From NCBI RefSeq assembly GCF_002097715.1, contig NZ_CP020738.1:2976001-3040000 (forward strand): a stretch of DNA of 64,000 bases, given 5' to 3'. This DNA is from Burkholderia ubonensis subsp. mesacidophila. GTDB lineage: Bacteria > Pseudomonadota > Gammaproteobacteria > Burkholderiales > Burkholderiaceae. The notes beneath the pieces are model-generated. The model saw only the letters and a list, made by a program, of their open reading frames with translations, was not told the DNA's origin and did no database searches. Within the stretch, counting starts at the first letter, position 1, and each line of letters begins with the position of its first letter. The position numbers and the translations under genes are program-made. Shown one piece after another: positions 23,803-32,773 of the stretch.

Positions 23803-25368
23803 TCAGGTCACCGGCGCCGGATTGAACAGCGCCAGCGCGTTCGCGAGCTGCCATTGCTCGGCCCACGTGCGGCGCTTGCCGCTCGCGACGTCGAGCATCA
23901 GCCGGAACAATTCCCAGCCCACGTCCTCGATCGTCGCCGCGCCGGTCGCGATCTGCCCGGCATCGAGATCCATCAGGTCGTGCCAGCGGCGCGCGAGGTC
24001 GCTGCGCGTCGCGACCTTGATCACCGGCACCTGCGCGAGACCATACGGCGTGCCGCGCCCGGTCGTGAACACGTGCAGGTTCATGCCCGCCGCGAGCTGC
24101 AGCGTGCCGCAGATGAAATCGCTCGCGGGCGTCGCCGCGTACAGCAGCCCCTTCTGCCGCGCGCGCTCGCCCGGCGGCACGACGCCGGCGATCGGCGCGC
24201 TGCCCGACTTCACGATCGAGCCCATCGCCTTCTCGACGATGTTCGACAGGCCGCCCTTCTTGTTGCCGGGCGTCGTGTTCGCGCTGCGGTCGACGCGGCC
24301 GCGCTGCAGGTAGCGGTCGTACCAGTCCATCTCGCGGATGATCGCGCGCGCGACGTCCTCGTTCGCCGCGCGCGACGTGAGCTGCGCGACGCCGTCGCGC
24401 ACTTCCGTCACCTCGGAGAACATGATCGTCGCGCCTGCGCGCACCAGCAGGTCCGCCGCGAAGCCGACCGCCGGGTTCGCGGTCAGCCCGGAGAACGCGT
24501 CGCTGCCGCCGCACTGCACGCCGACCACGAGATCCGACGCCGGACAGGTCTCGCGACGGCGGCGGTTCAGCCGCTCGAGATGCGACTCGGCCATCGTCAT
24601 GATCGAGTCGATCATCGAGTTGAAGCCGACGTGCGCGGCGTCCTGCAGGCACACGACGCCGGCGTTGCCACCCGGAACGCCCGCGTCGTCGCCGGCCGCG
24701 ACCGGGATCGTCCCCGGCGGCAGCAGGCGCTCCGGCTGCAGCTTCTCGCAGCCGAGGCTCACCGTCATCACCTCGCCGCCGAAGTTCGGGTTCAGGCTGA
24801 TGTTGCGCAGCGTGCGGATCGGGATGTCGGCGTCCGGCGCGTCGATCGCGACGCCGCAGCCGTACGTGTGCTCGAGCCCGACCACGTCGTCGACGTTCGG
24901 ATAGCGCGGCAGCAGTTCGGCCTTGATCCGCTTCACCGCGTGCTCGACGACGCCCGCCACGCACTGCACGGTCGTCGTGATCGCGAGGATGTTGCGCGTG
25001 CCGACCGAGCCGTCCGGATTACGGAAGCCCTCGAACGTATAGCCTTCGAGCGGCGGCAGCGGCGGCGCGCGGCGGGTCGCGAGCGGCAGGTCGTCGAGGC
25101 CCGGCGGCTCGGGCATGCGCATCGTGCGCTCGTTGACCCAGCTGCCGCGGCGCAGGTCGGTGAGCGCATAGCCGATCACCACGTTGTAGCGGACGATCGG
25201 ATCGCCGGCCGCGAGATCGGCCAGCGCGACCTTGTGCCCCTGCGGCACGCCCTCGCGCAGCGTCAGCCCGTCGGCGAACGTCGCGCCCTCGGGCAGGCCG
25301 CCGTCGTTGACGACGATCGCGACGTTGTCGTCCGGATGCACGCGGATATAAAGAGGAGAAGCAGTCAT
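23803..25368 (-). CDS. garD: Galactarate dehydratase (UxaA/GarD family)
   Basis: 521 residues, the usual length of GarD. The N-terminal SAF-like domain ([21 protein letters not shown] to [17 protein letters not shown]) precedes the UxaA-type catalytic domain with [86 protein letters not shown] and [24 protein letters not shown]. The Cys residues probably bind the catalytic metal. It dehydrates galactarate to 5-dehydro-4-deoxy-D-glucarate, the substrate of KdgD encoded divergently. AGGA six bases upstream supports the start. A shared operator motif lies at 25402-25416. Confidence 0.9.
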   Translation of the reverse strand: MTASPLYIRVHPDDNVAIVVNDGGLPEGATFADGLTLREGVPQGHKVALADLAAGDPIVRYNVVIGYALTDLRRGSWVNERTMRMPEPPGLDDLPLATRRAPPLPPLEGYTFEGFRNPDGSVGTRNILAITTTVQCVAGVVEHAVKRIKAELLPRYPNVDDVVGLEHTYGCGVAIDAPDADIPIRTLRNISLNPNFGGEVMTVSLGCEKLQPERLLPPGTIPVAAGDDAGVPGGNAGVVCLQDAAHVGFNSMIDSIMTMAESHLERLNRRRRETCPASDLVVGVQCGGSDAFSGLTANPAVGFAADLLVRAGATIMFSEVTEVRDGVAQLTSRAANEDVARAIIREMDWYDRYLQRGRVDRSANTTPGNKKGGLSNIVEKAMGSIVKSGSAPIAGVVPPGERARQKGLLYAATPASDFICGTLQLAAGMNLHVFTTGRGTPYGLAQVPVIKVATRSDLARRWHDLMDLDAGQIATGAATIEDVGWELFRLMLDVASGKRRTWAEQWQLANALALFNPAPVT

Positions 25369-25401
25369 CGGAATTCCTGGAGGCTACCGGCCAAATCGTT
25401 A

Positions 25402-25416
25402 GTCATCATATGACAT
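25402..25416 (-). promoter_or_regulatory. Putative galactarate-regulon operator (garD side)
   Basis: Read on the minus strand this is ATGTCATATGATGAC, identical in 14 of 15 bases to a site overlapping the gudP start at 35364-35378. Its place just upstream of garD suggests a GntR (FadR-subfamily) repressor, not present in this window. Confidence 0.55.
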
Positions 25417-25508
25417 TGAACACCACCGGAGCATCATCCGTAAACCCCTATCCGGAAAGACCCTACCACCGTTCCAATAGCAAACCGCTTGCACCGCCAC
25501 GCCCCATG

Positions 25509-25526
25509 TTGTACGATGACATACAA
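25509..25526. promoter_or_regulatory. Putative galactarate-regulon operator (kdgD side)
   Basis: TTGTACGATGACATACAA has inverted ends TTGTA/TACAA and contains, on the minus strand, ATGTCAT as in the other two sites. It lies 72 bp before kdgD. Confidence 0.5.
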
Positions 25527-25598
25527 CGACATCGCCACTGTTGGCCCGCATGCCGTTCCCGACGAACCCAGCACTCGCGCTAGACGGACGACCCAACC

Positions 25599-26513
25599 AT
25601 GACTTATCCGCAAGAACTCAAACAGATCATTTCCCACGGCCTGCTGTCGTTTCCGCTGACGGATTTCGACGCGAACGGCAACTTCCACCCGGCGACCTAC
25701 GCCGAGCGCCTCGAATGGCTCGCGCCGTACGGCGCGACGGCGCTGTTCGCCGCGGGCGGCACGGGTGAATTCTTCTCGCTCACGCAGCGCGAGTACTCGG
25801 ACGTGATCCGCGTCGCGACCGAGACCTGCAAGGGCAAGGTGCCGATCCTGGCCGGCGCGGGCGGCGCGACGCGGGTCGCGATCGAATACGCGCAGGAAGC
25901 CGAGCGGCTCGGCGCGAGCGGCATCCTGCTGATGCCGCACTATTTGACCGAAGCGAGCCAGGAAGGCATCGCCGAGCACGTCGAGCAGGTGTGCCGCGCG
26001 CTGAAGATCGGCGTGGTGGTCTACAACCGCGCGAATTCGAAGCTGAACGCGGACATGCTCGAGCGCCTCGCCGACCGCTGCCCGAACCTGATCGGCTTCA
26101 AGGACGGCGTCGGCGACATCGAGAGCATGGTCACGATCCGCCGCCGCCTGGGCGAGCGCTTCGCGTACCTCGGCGGCCTGCCGACCGCCGAAGTCTATGC
26201 GGCGGCGTACAAGGCGCTCGGCGTGCCCGTGTATTCGTCGGCAGTGTTCAACTTCATCCCGAAGACCGCGATGGATTTCTACGAAGCGATCGCGAAGGAC
26301 GATCACGCGACGGTCGGCCGCCTGCTCGACGCGTTCTTCCTGCCGTATCTGCAGATCCGCAACCGCCGTGCGGGTTATGCGGTCAGCATCGTCAAGGCGG
26401 GCGCGAAGCTCGTCGGCCGCGATGCGGGCCCGGTGCGCGCGCCGCTCGTCGACCTGAACGACGACGAAGTCGCGCAGCTCGACGCGCTGATCAGGAAGAT
26501 GGGGCCGCAGTAA
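25599..26513 (+). CDS. kdgD: 5-dehydro-4-deoxyglucarate dehydratase (KdgD)
   Basis: 304 residues of the DapA/NAL superfamily. The Schiff-base lysine is Lys168 (IGFKDGVGD) and the catalytic tyrosine is Tyr142 (VVVYNRAN). [18 protein letters not shown] is the substrate-binding GTGE segment of KdgD enzymes. The reaction dehydrates and decarboxylates 5-dehydro-4-deoxy-D-glucarate to 2,5-dioxopentanoate. It is divergent from garD, whose product it uses, and its own product is oxidised by the dehydrogenase at 33561-35138. No clear ribosome site is visible before ATG 25599. Confidence 0.93.
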   Translation: MTYPQELKQIISHGLLSFPLTDFDANGNFHPATYAERLEWLAPYGATALFAAGGTGEFFSLTQREYSDVIRVATETCKGKVPILAGAGGATRVAIEYAQEAERLGASGILLMPHYLTEASQEGIAEHVEQVCRALKIGVVVYNRANSKLNADMLERLADRCPNLIGFKDGVGDIESMVTIRRRLGERFAYLGGLPTAEVYAAAYKALGVPVYSSAVFNFIPKTAMDFYEAIAKDDHATVGRLLDAFFLPYLQIRNRRAGYAVSIVKAGAKLVGRDAGPVRAPLVDLNDDEVAQLDALIRKMGPQ

Positions 26514-26570
26514 GCGGTTCGCGCTCGGGTATGACGGCGCGGCCGGCCGCCGCTTCGCGCATGATGAAAA

Positions 26571-26594
26571 ACAGCCCGGCACGCGCCGGGCTGT
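26571..26594. terminator. Bidirectional terminator between kdgD and the 179-residue protein
   Basis: ACAGCCCGGC-ACGC-GCCGGGCTGT is a 10-bp stem; on the minus strand it is followed by TTTTTC, a good terminator for the gene at 26624-27163. Confidence 0.8.
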
Positions 26595-26623
26595 ATGCGT
26601 TCGGGCGGGAACGGCCCCCGCCG

Positions 26624-27163
26624 TCACATCTTCGAAATGCTCGCGACGATCGCGCGGCGCACCCGCTCCAGCTTCGCGCTGGCCACGGCGAAACGGGTGC
26701 TGTCGCCGCCGCTCGGCTTGTCGCCCAGAAGCTGGTCCCGGACACTCGGGTCGACGACCGTATCGAAGAACTGCCGCACGGTCAGCGTCGCGTATTGCTT
26801 CGCGTGTGCGAGCTGCTCGTTGGCCTGGGTCAGTGCGGCGGAGCGGGCGGCCTGATCCGTGTCGTCGATGCTGCGCCGGTACTGCAGCGCGAATACGAGC
26901 GCTTCCATATCCAGCTTGAAGCGGCGCACGGCCACGCCGAAGGCGAGCGAATGCGCATCGGCCCCGGTGACGGGGCGGCCCTTGTTGATCGTCACGTCGA
27001 AATCGCTGCCCCCCAATTCGCGCTGCAGTGCGAACAGTTCGTTGCTGAGGACGCGCCCTTCGCTGTATTCGCCGACCTGGCTGCGGACCGATCGTGCGAC
27101 GTCGCCGATCACCTTCCACAATCCGGCGGCGAACAGGTGATCGCCACGCTTGCTGATGTTCAT
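26624..27163 (-). CDS. Hypothetical protein, mainly helical
   Basis: 179 residues, no signal peptide or membrane helix. Long amphipathic helices are suggested by GDVARSVRSQVGEYSEGRVLSNELFALQRELGG and by AARSAALTQANEQLAHAKQYATLTVRQFFDTV, with a C-terminal RFAVASAKLERVRRAIVASI. I do not recognise a family. GAGGGAA sits eight bases upstream of the ATG. It marks the left edge of the block inserted into the galactarate regulon and is divergent from a LysR gene that could control it. Confidence 0.65.
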   Translation of the reverse strand: MNISKRGDHLFAAGLWKVIGDVARSVRSQVGEYSEGRVLSNELFALQRELGGSDFDVTINKGRPVTGADAHSLAFGVAVRRFKLDMEALVFALQYRRSIDDTDQAARSAALTQANEQLAHAKQYATLTVRQFFDTVVDPSVRDQLLGDKPSGGDSTRFAVASAKLERVRRAIVASISKM

Positions 27164-27307
27164 TGCGTCTGTTCCCTCGTTCTGATTTTTCTCGATCTCT
27201 CAGGCTCCGCTCGCGGACCTGACGGCCCGAAGCTCCGCTACTGTAGGAGAAAATCCGGCGACGCGAAAGCCGGCAACGCATAATGCCCGGCCATTAAGGT
27301 ACGCAAA

Positions 27308-28234
27308 ATGCTCGATCTGGAAGACCTTCGCCTCATTCGCGCCATCGGGGCGTCGCGTTCGTTGGCCTCCGCCGCGCGGTTGCTCGATCTCACGCCCCCT
27401 GCCGTCACGATTCGCCTGCAGAGAATGGAGGAGCGATTGCGCGTCAGGCTCGCCGTGCGGAAATCGAACGGGATCTCGCTGACCGACGAGGGGCAGCGGC
27501 TGTACCACGAAGCGCTGGATATTCTCGAGCGCGTGGAAGCGCTCCCGGTCCACATCTCGGGAGACCACGGCGAGGTGCACGGCACGCTCCGCGTGGTCGC
27601 CCCGTTTGGCTTCGGGCGGAAGTACGTGTCCCGGATCGTGCGCGACGTACAACTGGCTCATCCCAAGCTCGAAATATCGCTGCACCTGTCGGAGAGCCCG
27701 TTAGCCAATGCGGCGGGCGCCGACGTGGTCGTGCACATCGGCACCCTCAAGTCGTCATCCTGGGTCGGGTATCCGCTCGCGCCCAACGAGCGATTCCTGT
27801 GCGCGAGCCCGATGTACGCACGCCGCATCGACGCGCTGAATCACCCGTCCGACCTGGCGCGATACAACTGCCTGTGCCTGCGGGAAAACGACGAGGACGT
27901 GCCGCGCTGGCGCTTCTCGCAAGAAGGCGCCGGTGAAGGCGACCCTCGACGGTCCGCCGTCATCCGCGTCGCGGGCGCGCTCTCCTCCAACGACGGCACC
28001 GTCATCACGGAATGGGCGTTGGACGGGCTCGGGATCGTGGAGCGCTCCGAGTGGGACGTCGCGCATTTGCTGGCGGACGGCAAGCTCGTCAGGTTGCTGC
28101 CCGGCTGGCGCCTGCCGTCGGCACCGGTGACCGCGCTCTTGCCGTCGCGAACCGGCCGGTCCGTCCGACAGCGGATTTTCCTCGAAACCGCCAAGCAATT
28201 TCTCAGTCCGCCGCCCTGGCGCAGCAATGCATGA
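27308..28234 (+). CDS. LysR-family transcriptional regulator
   Basis: 308 residues. The helix-turn-helix is at residues 1-62 (LDLEDLRLIRAIGASRSLASAARLLDLTPPAVTIRLQRMEERL), followed by the CrgA/DsdC-like effector domain (GEVHGTLRVVAPFGFGRKYVSRIVRDVQLAHP, DVVVHIGTLKSSSWVGYPLAPNERFLCASP). It precedes the D-threo-3-hydroxyaspartate dehydratase gene by 102 bp in the same direction and is its likely regulator. AAGG lies seven bases before the ATG. An inverted repeat at 28247-28276 follows the gene. Confidence 0.88.
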   Translation: MLDLEDLRLIRAIGASRSLASAARLLDLTPPAVTIRLQRMEERLRVRLAVRKSNGISLTDEGQRLYHEALDILERVEALPVHISGDHGEVHGTLRVVAPFGFGRKYVSRIVRDVQLAHPKLEISLHLSESPLANAAGADVVVHIGTLKSSSWVGYPLAPNERFLCASPMYARRIDALNHPSDLARYNCLCLRENDEDVPRWRFSQEGAGEGDPRRSAVIRVAGALSSNDGTVITEWALDGLGIVERSEWDVAHLLADGKLVRLLPGWRLPSAPVTALLPSRTGRSVRQRIFLETAKQFLSPPPWRSNA

Positions 28235-28246
28235 CGATTAAATGGC

Positions 28247-28276
28247 GCTTAATGACGGATTAGGCCGTCGTTAAGC
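28247..28276. promoter_or_regulatory. Inverted repeat between LysR gene and hydroxyaspartate dehydratase gene
   Basis: GCTTAATGACGG and CCGTCGTTAAGC form a 12-bp stem (one G-T pair) with a six-base loop. There is no T-run. It may be a weak terminator for the LysR gene or a regulator site for the gene starting at 28337. Confidence 0.4.
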
Positions 28277-28336
28277 ACGGCGGCAATCGTCGGGCCTATA
28301 GTGTTCGCGTCGATATCACATCGAGGCAAACGCATC

Positions 28337-29467
28337 ATGGGCATGCAAACGCTCAACACCCCCGCCGCATTGATCGATGCCGCGCGCATGCGTCATAACG
28401 TCGACCGCATGCAAGCGCATCTGGACAAACTCGGGGTCAAGTTCCGGCCCCACGTCAAAACGACCAAATGCCGGCACGTCGTCGACGCGCAAATCGCGGC
28501 GGGCGCGCAAGGCATCACGGTCTCGACGCTCAAGGAAGCCGAGCAGTTCCTCGCGGGCGGCGTCCGCGACATCGTCTACGCGGTCGGCATGGTTCCCGCC
28601 AAGCTTGGCCAGGCGCTTGCGCTGCGCCGGCAGGGCTGCGACCTGAAGATCGTCGCCGACAGCCTGCATGCCGCGAACGCGATCGCCGACTTCGGGCGCG
28701 AGCAAGGCGAGCGCTTCGAAGTCTGGATCGAGATCGACGTCGACGGTCATCGCTCGGGCATCCCGCCGGAGGACGACCTGTTGATCGACGTGGGGCGTGC
28801 ACTCGTCGATGGCGGCATGATCCTCGGCGGCGTCCTGGCTCACGCCGGCTCCAGCTACGAATACAGCACGCGGGAAGCGTTGGCGCAGATCGCCGAGCAG
28901 GAGCGCAGCCGCACCGTGCGCGCCGCGGAACGCCTCAGGGCCGCGCGGTTGCCTTGCCCGGTCGTGAGCATCGGGTCGACGCCAACCGCACTCTCGGCGG
29001 AAAACCTCGACGGTGTCACTGAAGTTCGGGCCGGCGTCTATGTGATGTTCGACCTCGTCATGCACAACGTGGGCGTTTGCACGCTGTCCGAGATCGCGCT
29101 CTCGGTGCTGACCACCGTCATCGGACATCAGGAAGAGAAAGGCTGGGCGATCATCGACGCGGGCTGGATGGCCATGAGCCGGGACCGTGGAACGCAGCGT
29201 CAGGCCCGGGATTTCGGCTACGGACAGGTATGCGCGGAAGACGGCGAGGTGCTCGGCGAGTATGTCGTGAGCGCAGCCAACCAGGAGCACGGCATCGTGT
29301 CGCGCCTGGGCGCGCCGGACCCGGACATCGCGAAGCAATTCCCGATCGGAACCCGCCTGCGCATTCTGCCGAACCACGCGTGCGCCACCGGCGCGCAACA
29401 TCCCGAGTATCACGCCGTAGGCGAAGACGGCGCCGTACAGACGTGGCCGCGATTCTACGGATGGTGA
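28337..29467 (+). CDS. D-threo-3-hydroxyaspartate dehydratase-like PLP enzyme (DSD1/D-threonine aldolase fold)
   Basis: 376 residues. PLP is expected on Lys41 (RPHVKTTK). GITVSTLKEAEQFLAGGVRDI, FEVWIEIDVDGHRSG, VSIGSTPTAL, VRAGVYVMFDLVM, GWAIIDAGWMAMSRDRGTQRQ and LRILPNHACATGAQ match, from memory, the Delftia D-threo-3-hydroxyaspartate dehydratase. The His and Cys of PNHAC form the divalent metal site of this family. The reaction gives oxaloacetate and ammonia. A D-threonine aldolase or beta-hydroxyaspartate aldolase (BhcC) is the main alternative. A linked L-threo-3-hydroxyaspartate dehydratase supports the assignment. Confidence 0.82.
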   Translation: MGMQTLNTPAALIDAARMRHNVDRMQAHLDKLGVKFRPHVKTTKCRHVVDAQIAAGAQGITVSTLKEAEQFLAGGVRDIVYAVGMVPAKLGQALALRRQGCDLKIVADSLHAANAIADFGREQGERFEVWIEIDVDGHRSGIPPEDDLLIDVGRALVDGGMILGGVLAHAGSSYEYSTREALAQIAEQERSRTVRAAERLRAARLPCPVVSIGSTPTALSAENLDGVTEVRAGVYVMFDLVMHNVGVCTLSEIALSVLTTVIGHQEEKGWAIIDAGWMAMSRDRGTQRQARDFGYGQVCAEDGEVLGEYVVSAANQEHGIVSRLGAPDPDIAKQFPIGTRLRILPNHACATGAQHPEYHAVGEDGAVQTWPRFYGW

Positions 29468-29514
29468 GCGACATCCCGGGCCGGGACGCATGCCGCAATG
29501 CGCGGCGTTCGCCG

Positions 29515-30147
29515 TTACTTGGTGTCGTTGTACACGGTTGCGCGCGAGACGCCCAGGTGTTGCGCAATCGTCTCCATCGACCGCCGCAAGTCCAGATAGC
29601 CCTCTTCCTTGAGCGCCTGCATCAGCGCCCTGCGCTGGTCGGTACGGAGCGCTTGCGGCGTGGTCGCCAGGCCGACCGCGAAGCGGTCGATCCGCTCGCG
29701 AAGCGAGTGGGCGCGCGACGGGTCCAGCGACTCCTTGACCACCTCCCCGCTGGGCGCCGAGAACTGTTCCAGCAATGTCGTGATGCCGCGAAACAGCGTC
29801 ACGTCGACGTTCAGGCACAGGGCGGCGAAATAATGCCCGTCCGAATCCTTGATGCCGATCGACGTGCTTTTGGCCTGGCGCCCGTCGCTGAACCGGTTCG
29901 CATAGTTCGCGAGCACTTGCGGGTAGCTGTCGTCCGCAATGCGGGCCAGGCCGAGTTCCGTCGCGGGGTCGCCCACCTCGCGCCCGGACAGGTTGTTGTG
30001 GATGGCGAGAATCGCGTGCTTCGGCGAGCGAAGGTCGTGAACCACCACCTCGGTAAACGGCGCCAACGTCTCGCCCAGCGCCGCCGCGATCTGCTTGACC
30101 TGCTCAAGAATTACCTGCTGTTCGCTGGTCAGTCTTTTCTTAGCCAT
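29515..30147 (-). CDS. YheO/DauR-type transcriptional regulator (PAS-like plus HTH)
   Basis: 210 residues. The N-terminal YheO-like PAS domain runs from ~25 to 130 (PFTEVVVHDLRSPKHAILAIHNNLSGREVGDP, KSTSIGIKDSDGHYFAALCLNVD), and the C-terminal helix-turn-helix reads GYLDLRRSMETIAQHLGVSRATVYNDTK. DauR, the best-known relative, controls D-arginine catabolism with its substrate as signal. Here it is divergent from the ornithine cyclodeaminase-like gene, with a perfect palindrome between them, so it likely controls the hydroxyaspartate operon and itself. Confidence 0.88.
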   Translation of the reverse strand: MAKKRLTSEQQVILEQVKQIAAALGETLAPFTEVVVHDLRSPKHAILAIHNNLSGREVGDPATELGLARIADDSYPQVLANYANRFSDGRQAKSTSIGIKDSDGHYFAALCLNVDVTLFRGITTLLEQFSAPSGEVVKESLDPSRAHSLRERIDRFAVGLATTPQALRTDQRRALMQALKEEGYLDLRRSMETIAQHLGVSRATVYNDTK

Positions 30148-30160
30148 CCTGGACTCTTCA

Positions 30161-30173
30161 TCTAAATTTGGTC
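30161..30173. promoter_or_regulatory. Degenerate second copy of the YheO-type operator
   Basis: TCTAAATTTGGTC resembles one and a half arms of the palindrome at 30215-30230 and lies just upstream of the regulator's own start at 30147, a position suited to autorepression. Confidence 0.45.
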
Positions 30174-30214
30174 GCATTGTATAGGTTCTTCATGCCGTCC
30201 ACGCCTTGACTGTT

Positions 30215-30230
30215 TGTCTAAATTTAGACA
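30215..30230. promoter_or_regulatory. Perfect palindrome, likely YheO/DauR-type operator
   Basis: TGTCTAAATTTAGACA is a 16-bp perfect palindrome in the 131-bp divergent promoter between the YheO-type regulator and the cyclodeaminase-like gene. Confidence 0.65.
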
Positions 30231-30278
30231 CACTGCAAAACCCTCGACTGGCGTTGCGCCAGACAGGCTGACCTGACG

Positions 30279-31250
30279 ATGCCGACAGACGCCCAACTCC
30301 TACTCCTCGACCGGGATGCCGTCGCACCCGCCCTTCAAGCCGAGCAAGTCATGGCTGCGGTTCGCGAGGCCTTTGTGCTGCACAGTCAAAGGGCCGGACG
30401 GGTTTTTCCGGTGGTCCGCGAGAAGCTGCACACGGGCGGCGTATTCGGCATCAAGTCCGGCGACGTCGCAAGCCAGGACCTGCTCGGCTTCAAGGCGGCA
30501 GGATTCTGGCCGGGCAACCGGGGCCGAGGCGGCGAGCCTCACCAGGCGACCGTCGCGCTGTTCGACCCGCATACGGGCCGCCCGCTTTGCATCATGGACG
30601 GCAATGCGATCACCACGGCCCGGACCGGCGCGGCGGGCGGCCTGGGCCTGCAACTGCTCGCGCGCCCCGAGAGCACCCGAATCTGCGTATTCGGCACGGG
30701 GGTGCAGGCGCGCGTCCAGCTCGCCTACGCACTGAAGCTGCTGCCGCAACGCTGCACGGTGCAGTATGTGAACGTCAGCGGCGAGCCGGATCCGGCGTTC
30801 GAATCGACATTCCAGGACCGATGCGCGATCCGCGTCGCACGTGACCGTAACGATGCGGTGGCCGACAGCGACGTGGTCATCACCGCCACGCCGGGCGGCG
30901 GCGCGTTGTTCGATGCCGATGCGGTTCAGCCGGGCACCCACCTGACTTGCGTGGGCGCCGACACGGCAGGCAAGCGCGAACTTCCGGAGGGCGTGCTGGC
31001 GCGTGCACGCATCGTCGTGGACGACCGCGAGCAGGCGCGCAGCATTGGCGAGTGTCAATGGGCGCCGGCGCTGCCGTGCGCTGAAATCGGCGACCTTCTG
31101 GCGGGAACGGCGTCCTTCGATCGCGCGTCGAGTGACGTCACGGTATTCGATATGACCGGGCTCGCGCTGCAGGACTTGACGGTCGCGCGTTTCCTGTATG
31201 AACGGGCCATCGAGAACGGAACCGGCATCTCCGTTCCGTGGCCCTGGTGA
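30279..31250 (+). CDS. Ornithine cyclodeaminase/mu-crystallin family protein, possible iminosuccinate reductase
   Basis: 323 residues. The N-terminal substrate domain includes GGVFGIKSGDV and MDGNAITTARTGAAGGLG, with Arg and Lys positions typical of the family. The Rossmann part begins ICVFGTGVQARVQLAYAL. Members reduce or cyclise imines with NAD(P)H. Because the next gene makes iminosuccinate from hydroxyaspartate, the BhcD (iminosuccinate reductase) role is the best context-based guess: reducing iminosuccinate to aspartate before it hydrolyses. Ornithine cyclodeaminase or ketimine reductase activity cannot be excluded. It opens a four-gene operon with 25 bp to the next gene. Confidence 0.82.
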   Translation: MPTDAQLLLLDRDAVAPALQAEQVMAAVREAFVLHSQRAGRVFPVVREKLHTGGVFGIKSGDVASQDLLGFKAAGFWPGNRGRGGEPHQATVALFDPHTGRPLCIMDGNAITTARTGAAGGLGLQLLARPESTRICVFGTGVQARVQLAYALKLLPQRCTVQYVNVSGEPDPAFESTFQDRCAIRVARDRNDAVADSDVVITATPGGGALFDADAVQPGTHLTCVGADTAGKRELPEGVLARARIVVDDREQARSIGECQWAPALPCAEIGDLLAGTASFDRASSDVTVFDMTGLALQDLTVARFLYERAIENGTGISVPWPW

Positions 31251-31275
31251 ATGACATCTGACCAGCGAATCTCAC

Positions 31276-32247
31276 ATGACCACGACTTTCGAACTCCCCA
31301 CCTTTGCCGACGTCGAGGCCGCGGCAACGCGCATCGCCGGCATTGCACATCGCACGCCCGTTCACACGTCACGCACGCTGAACGAACTGATCGGCGCCGA
31401 GGTGTTCGTCAAATGCGAGAATTTCCAGCGCATGGGCGCCTTCAAGTTTCGGGGCGCCTTCAACGCGCTGTCGAGATTTTCGCCGGAACAACGCAAGGCC
31501 GGCGTCGTTGCGTTCTCCTCCGGTAACCACGCGCAGGGCATTGCCCTGTCCGCGAAGATCCTGGGCATCCCGGCAACGATCGTGATGCCGCACGATGCCC
31601 CCGCAGCGAAGATCGCGGCGACGAAAGGATACGGCGCCGACGTCGTCACTTACGACCGCTATGCCGAGGACCGCGAAGCAATCGGCCGCCGTCTCGCCGA
31701 CGAGCAGGGCCTCACGCTGATTCCGCCTTACGACCACCCGGACGTGCTCGCCGGACAAGGCACTGCCGCGAAGGAGCTGTTCGACGAAGTGGGTGCGCTC
31801 GATGCGCTGTTCGTGCCGCTGGGCGGCGGTGGGCTGCTTTCCGGCACCGCGCTGTCGACCCGCGCGCTCGCGCCGCAATGCATGTTGTACGGCGTCGAAC
31901 CGGAGGCCGGGAACGATGGCCAGCGCTCGCTGCGCAGCGGACAAATCGTCCACATCGATACGCCCAAGACCATCGCCGATGGCGCGCAAACCCAGCACCT
32001 CGGGAACTACACGTTCAGCATCATCAAACGCGACGTGAACGATATCCTCACCGCGTCGGATAGCGATCTGGTAAACGCCATGAAGTTTTTCGCGGCCCGC
32101 ATGAAGATGATCGTGGAGCCGACCGGATGCCTCGGGCTGGCCGCCGCGCTGAATGCGAAGGAATCGCTGAAGGGCAAGCGCGTCGGCATCATCATCAGCG
32201 GCGGCAATATCGACCTCGAGCGGTTCTGCGCCCTCGTGGCGTCGTAA
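31276..32247 (+). CDS. L-threo/erythro-3-hydroxyaspartate ammonia-lyase (serine/threonine dehydratase family)
   Basis: 323 residues, fold-type II PLP enzyme. PLP lysine is Lys57 (GAFKFRGA); the phosphate-binding loop is GGGGLLSG; the Asn loop is FSSGNHAQG. Length and blocks (IAHRTPVHTSRTLNE, VFVKCENFQRMGAFKFRG, IIISGGNIDLERF) match threo-3-hydroxyaspartate dehydratases and BhcB rather than long biosynthetic IlvA, as there is no ACT domain. It yields iminosuccinate, which hydrolyses to oxaloacetate or is reduced by the preceding protein. Serine racemase/dehydratase activity is an alternative. Confidence 0.85.
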   Translation: MTTTFELPTFADVEAAATRIAGIAHRTPVHTSRTLNELIGAEVFVKCENFQRMGAFKFRGAFNALSRFSPEQRKAGVVAFSSGNHAQGIALSAKILGIPATIVMPHDAPAAKIAATKGYGADVVTYDRYAEDREAIGRRLADEQGLTLIPPYDHPDVLAGQGTAAKELFDEVGALDALFVPLGGGGLLSGTALSTRALAPQCMLYGVEPEAGNDGQRSLRSGQIVHIDTPKTIADGAQTQHLGNYTFSIIKRDVNDILTASDSDLVNAMKFFAARMKMIVEPTGCLGLAAALNAKESLKGKRVGIIISGGNIDLERFCALVAS

Positions 32248-32296
32248 GTGCAATCCTGGCGACGCGACCTGCAATGTGTCTGGACAACTGAATACC

Positions 32297-32773
32297 ATGT
32301 CATCCATGTACGAGAAGCTGGTCGCGTTGCTCGACCGCGAAGGCGCCAGGTATCGGGTGATCGAACACCCGGCGGAGGGACGCTCCGACCTGGTCGCGGC
32401 CATTCGCGGGACCTCGCCGGGGCAAGGCGCGAAGGCGATGCTCTGCAAGGGCAAGGATGCCGGGCAAGCGTTGGTTCTCGCGATCCTGCCCGGGGACAGG
32501 AAGCTGGACTTCAAGAAGGTCGCGGCAGCGGCCGGGCTCAAGAAGGCCACGCTCGCGTCAGCCGACGAAGCGCAGCATGAAACCGGGTGCGCGATCGGCG
32601 CAATCCCGCCGTTCTCGTTCTCGTCGACGATCAGGCTGATCGTCGATCCGGACCTGATCGGCGGCTTCGATGAAATCGCGTTCAACGCCGGCCGGCTCGA
32701 CAGGTCCATCGTGCTCAGCTCGGCCGATTACGTCCGGATCGCCAATCCCCTCCTTCAGCCGCTATGCGTCTAG
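32297..32773 (+). CDS. YbaK/ProX-family aminoacyl-tRNA deacylase-like protein
   Basis: 158 residues with a YbaK/EbsC domain: YEKLVALLDREGARYRVIEHPAEGRSDLVAAIRGTSPGQGAKAMLCKG, LDFKKVAAAAGLKKATLASADE and TGCAIGAIPPFSF. Such proteins hydrolyse mischarged tRNAs or free aminoacyl species. In a hydroxyaspartate operon it may protect translation by clearing tRNA wrongly charged with the analogue; that is a hypothesis. The ATG at 32297 was chosen over a GTG at 32276; no clear ribosome site is seen. It overlaps the HAD gene by 10 bases. Confidence 0.82.
   Translation: MSSMYEKLVALLDREGARYRVIEHPAEGRSDLVAAIRGTSPGQGAKAMLCKGKDAGQALVLAILPGDRKLDFKKVAAAAGLKKATLASADEAQHETGCAIGAIPPFSFSSTIRLIVDPDLIGGFDEIAFNAGRLDRSIVLSSADYVRIANPLLQPLCV

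Noticed and set aside
23563..25413. Large plus-strand frame opposite garD
   Set aside because: No family motifs; antisense to the conserved galactarate dehydratase.
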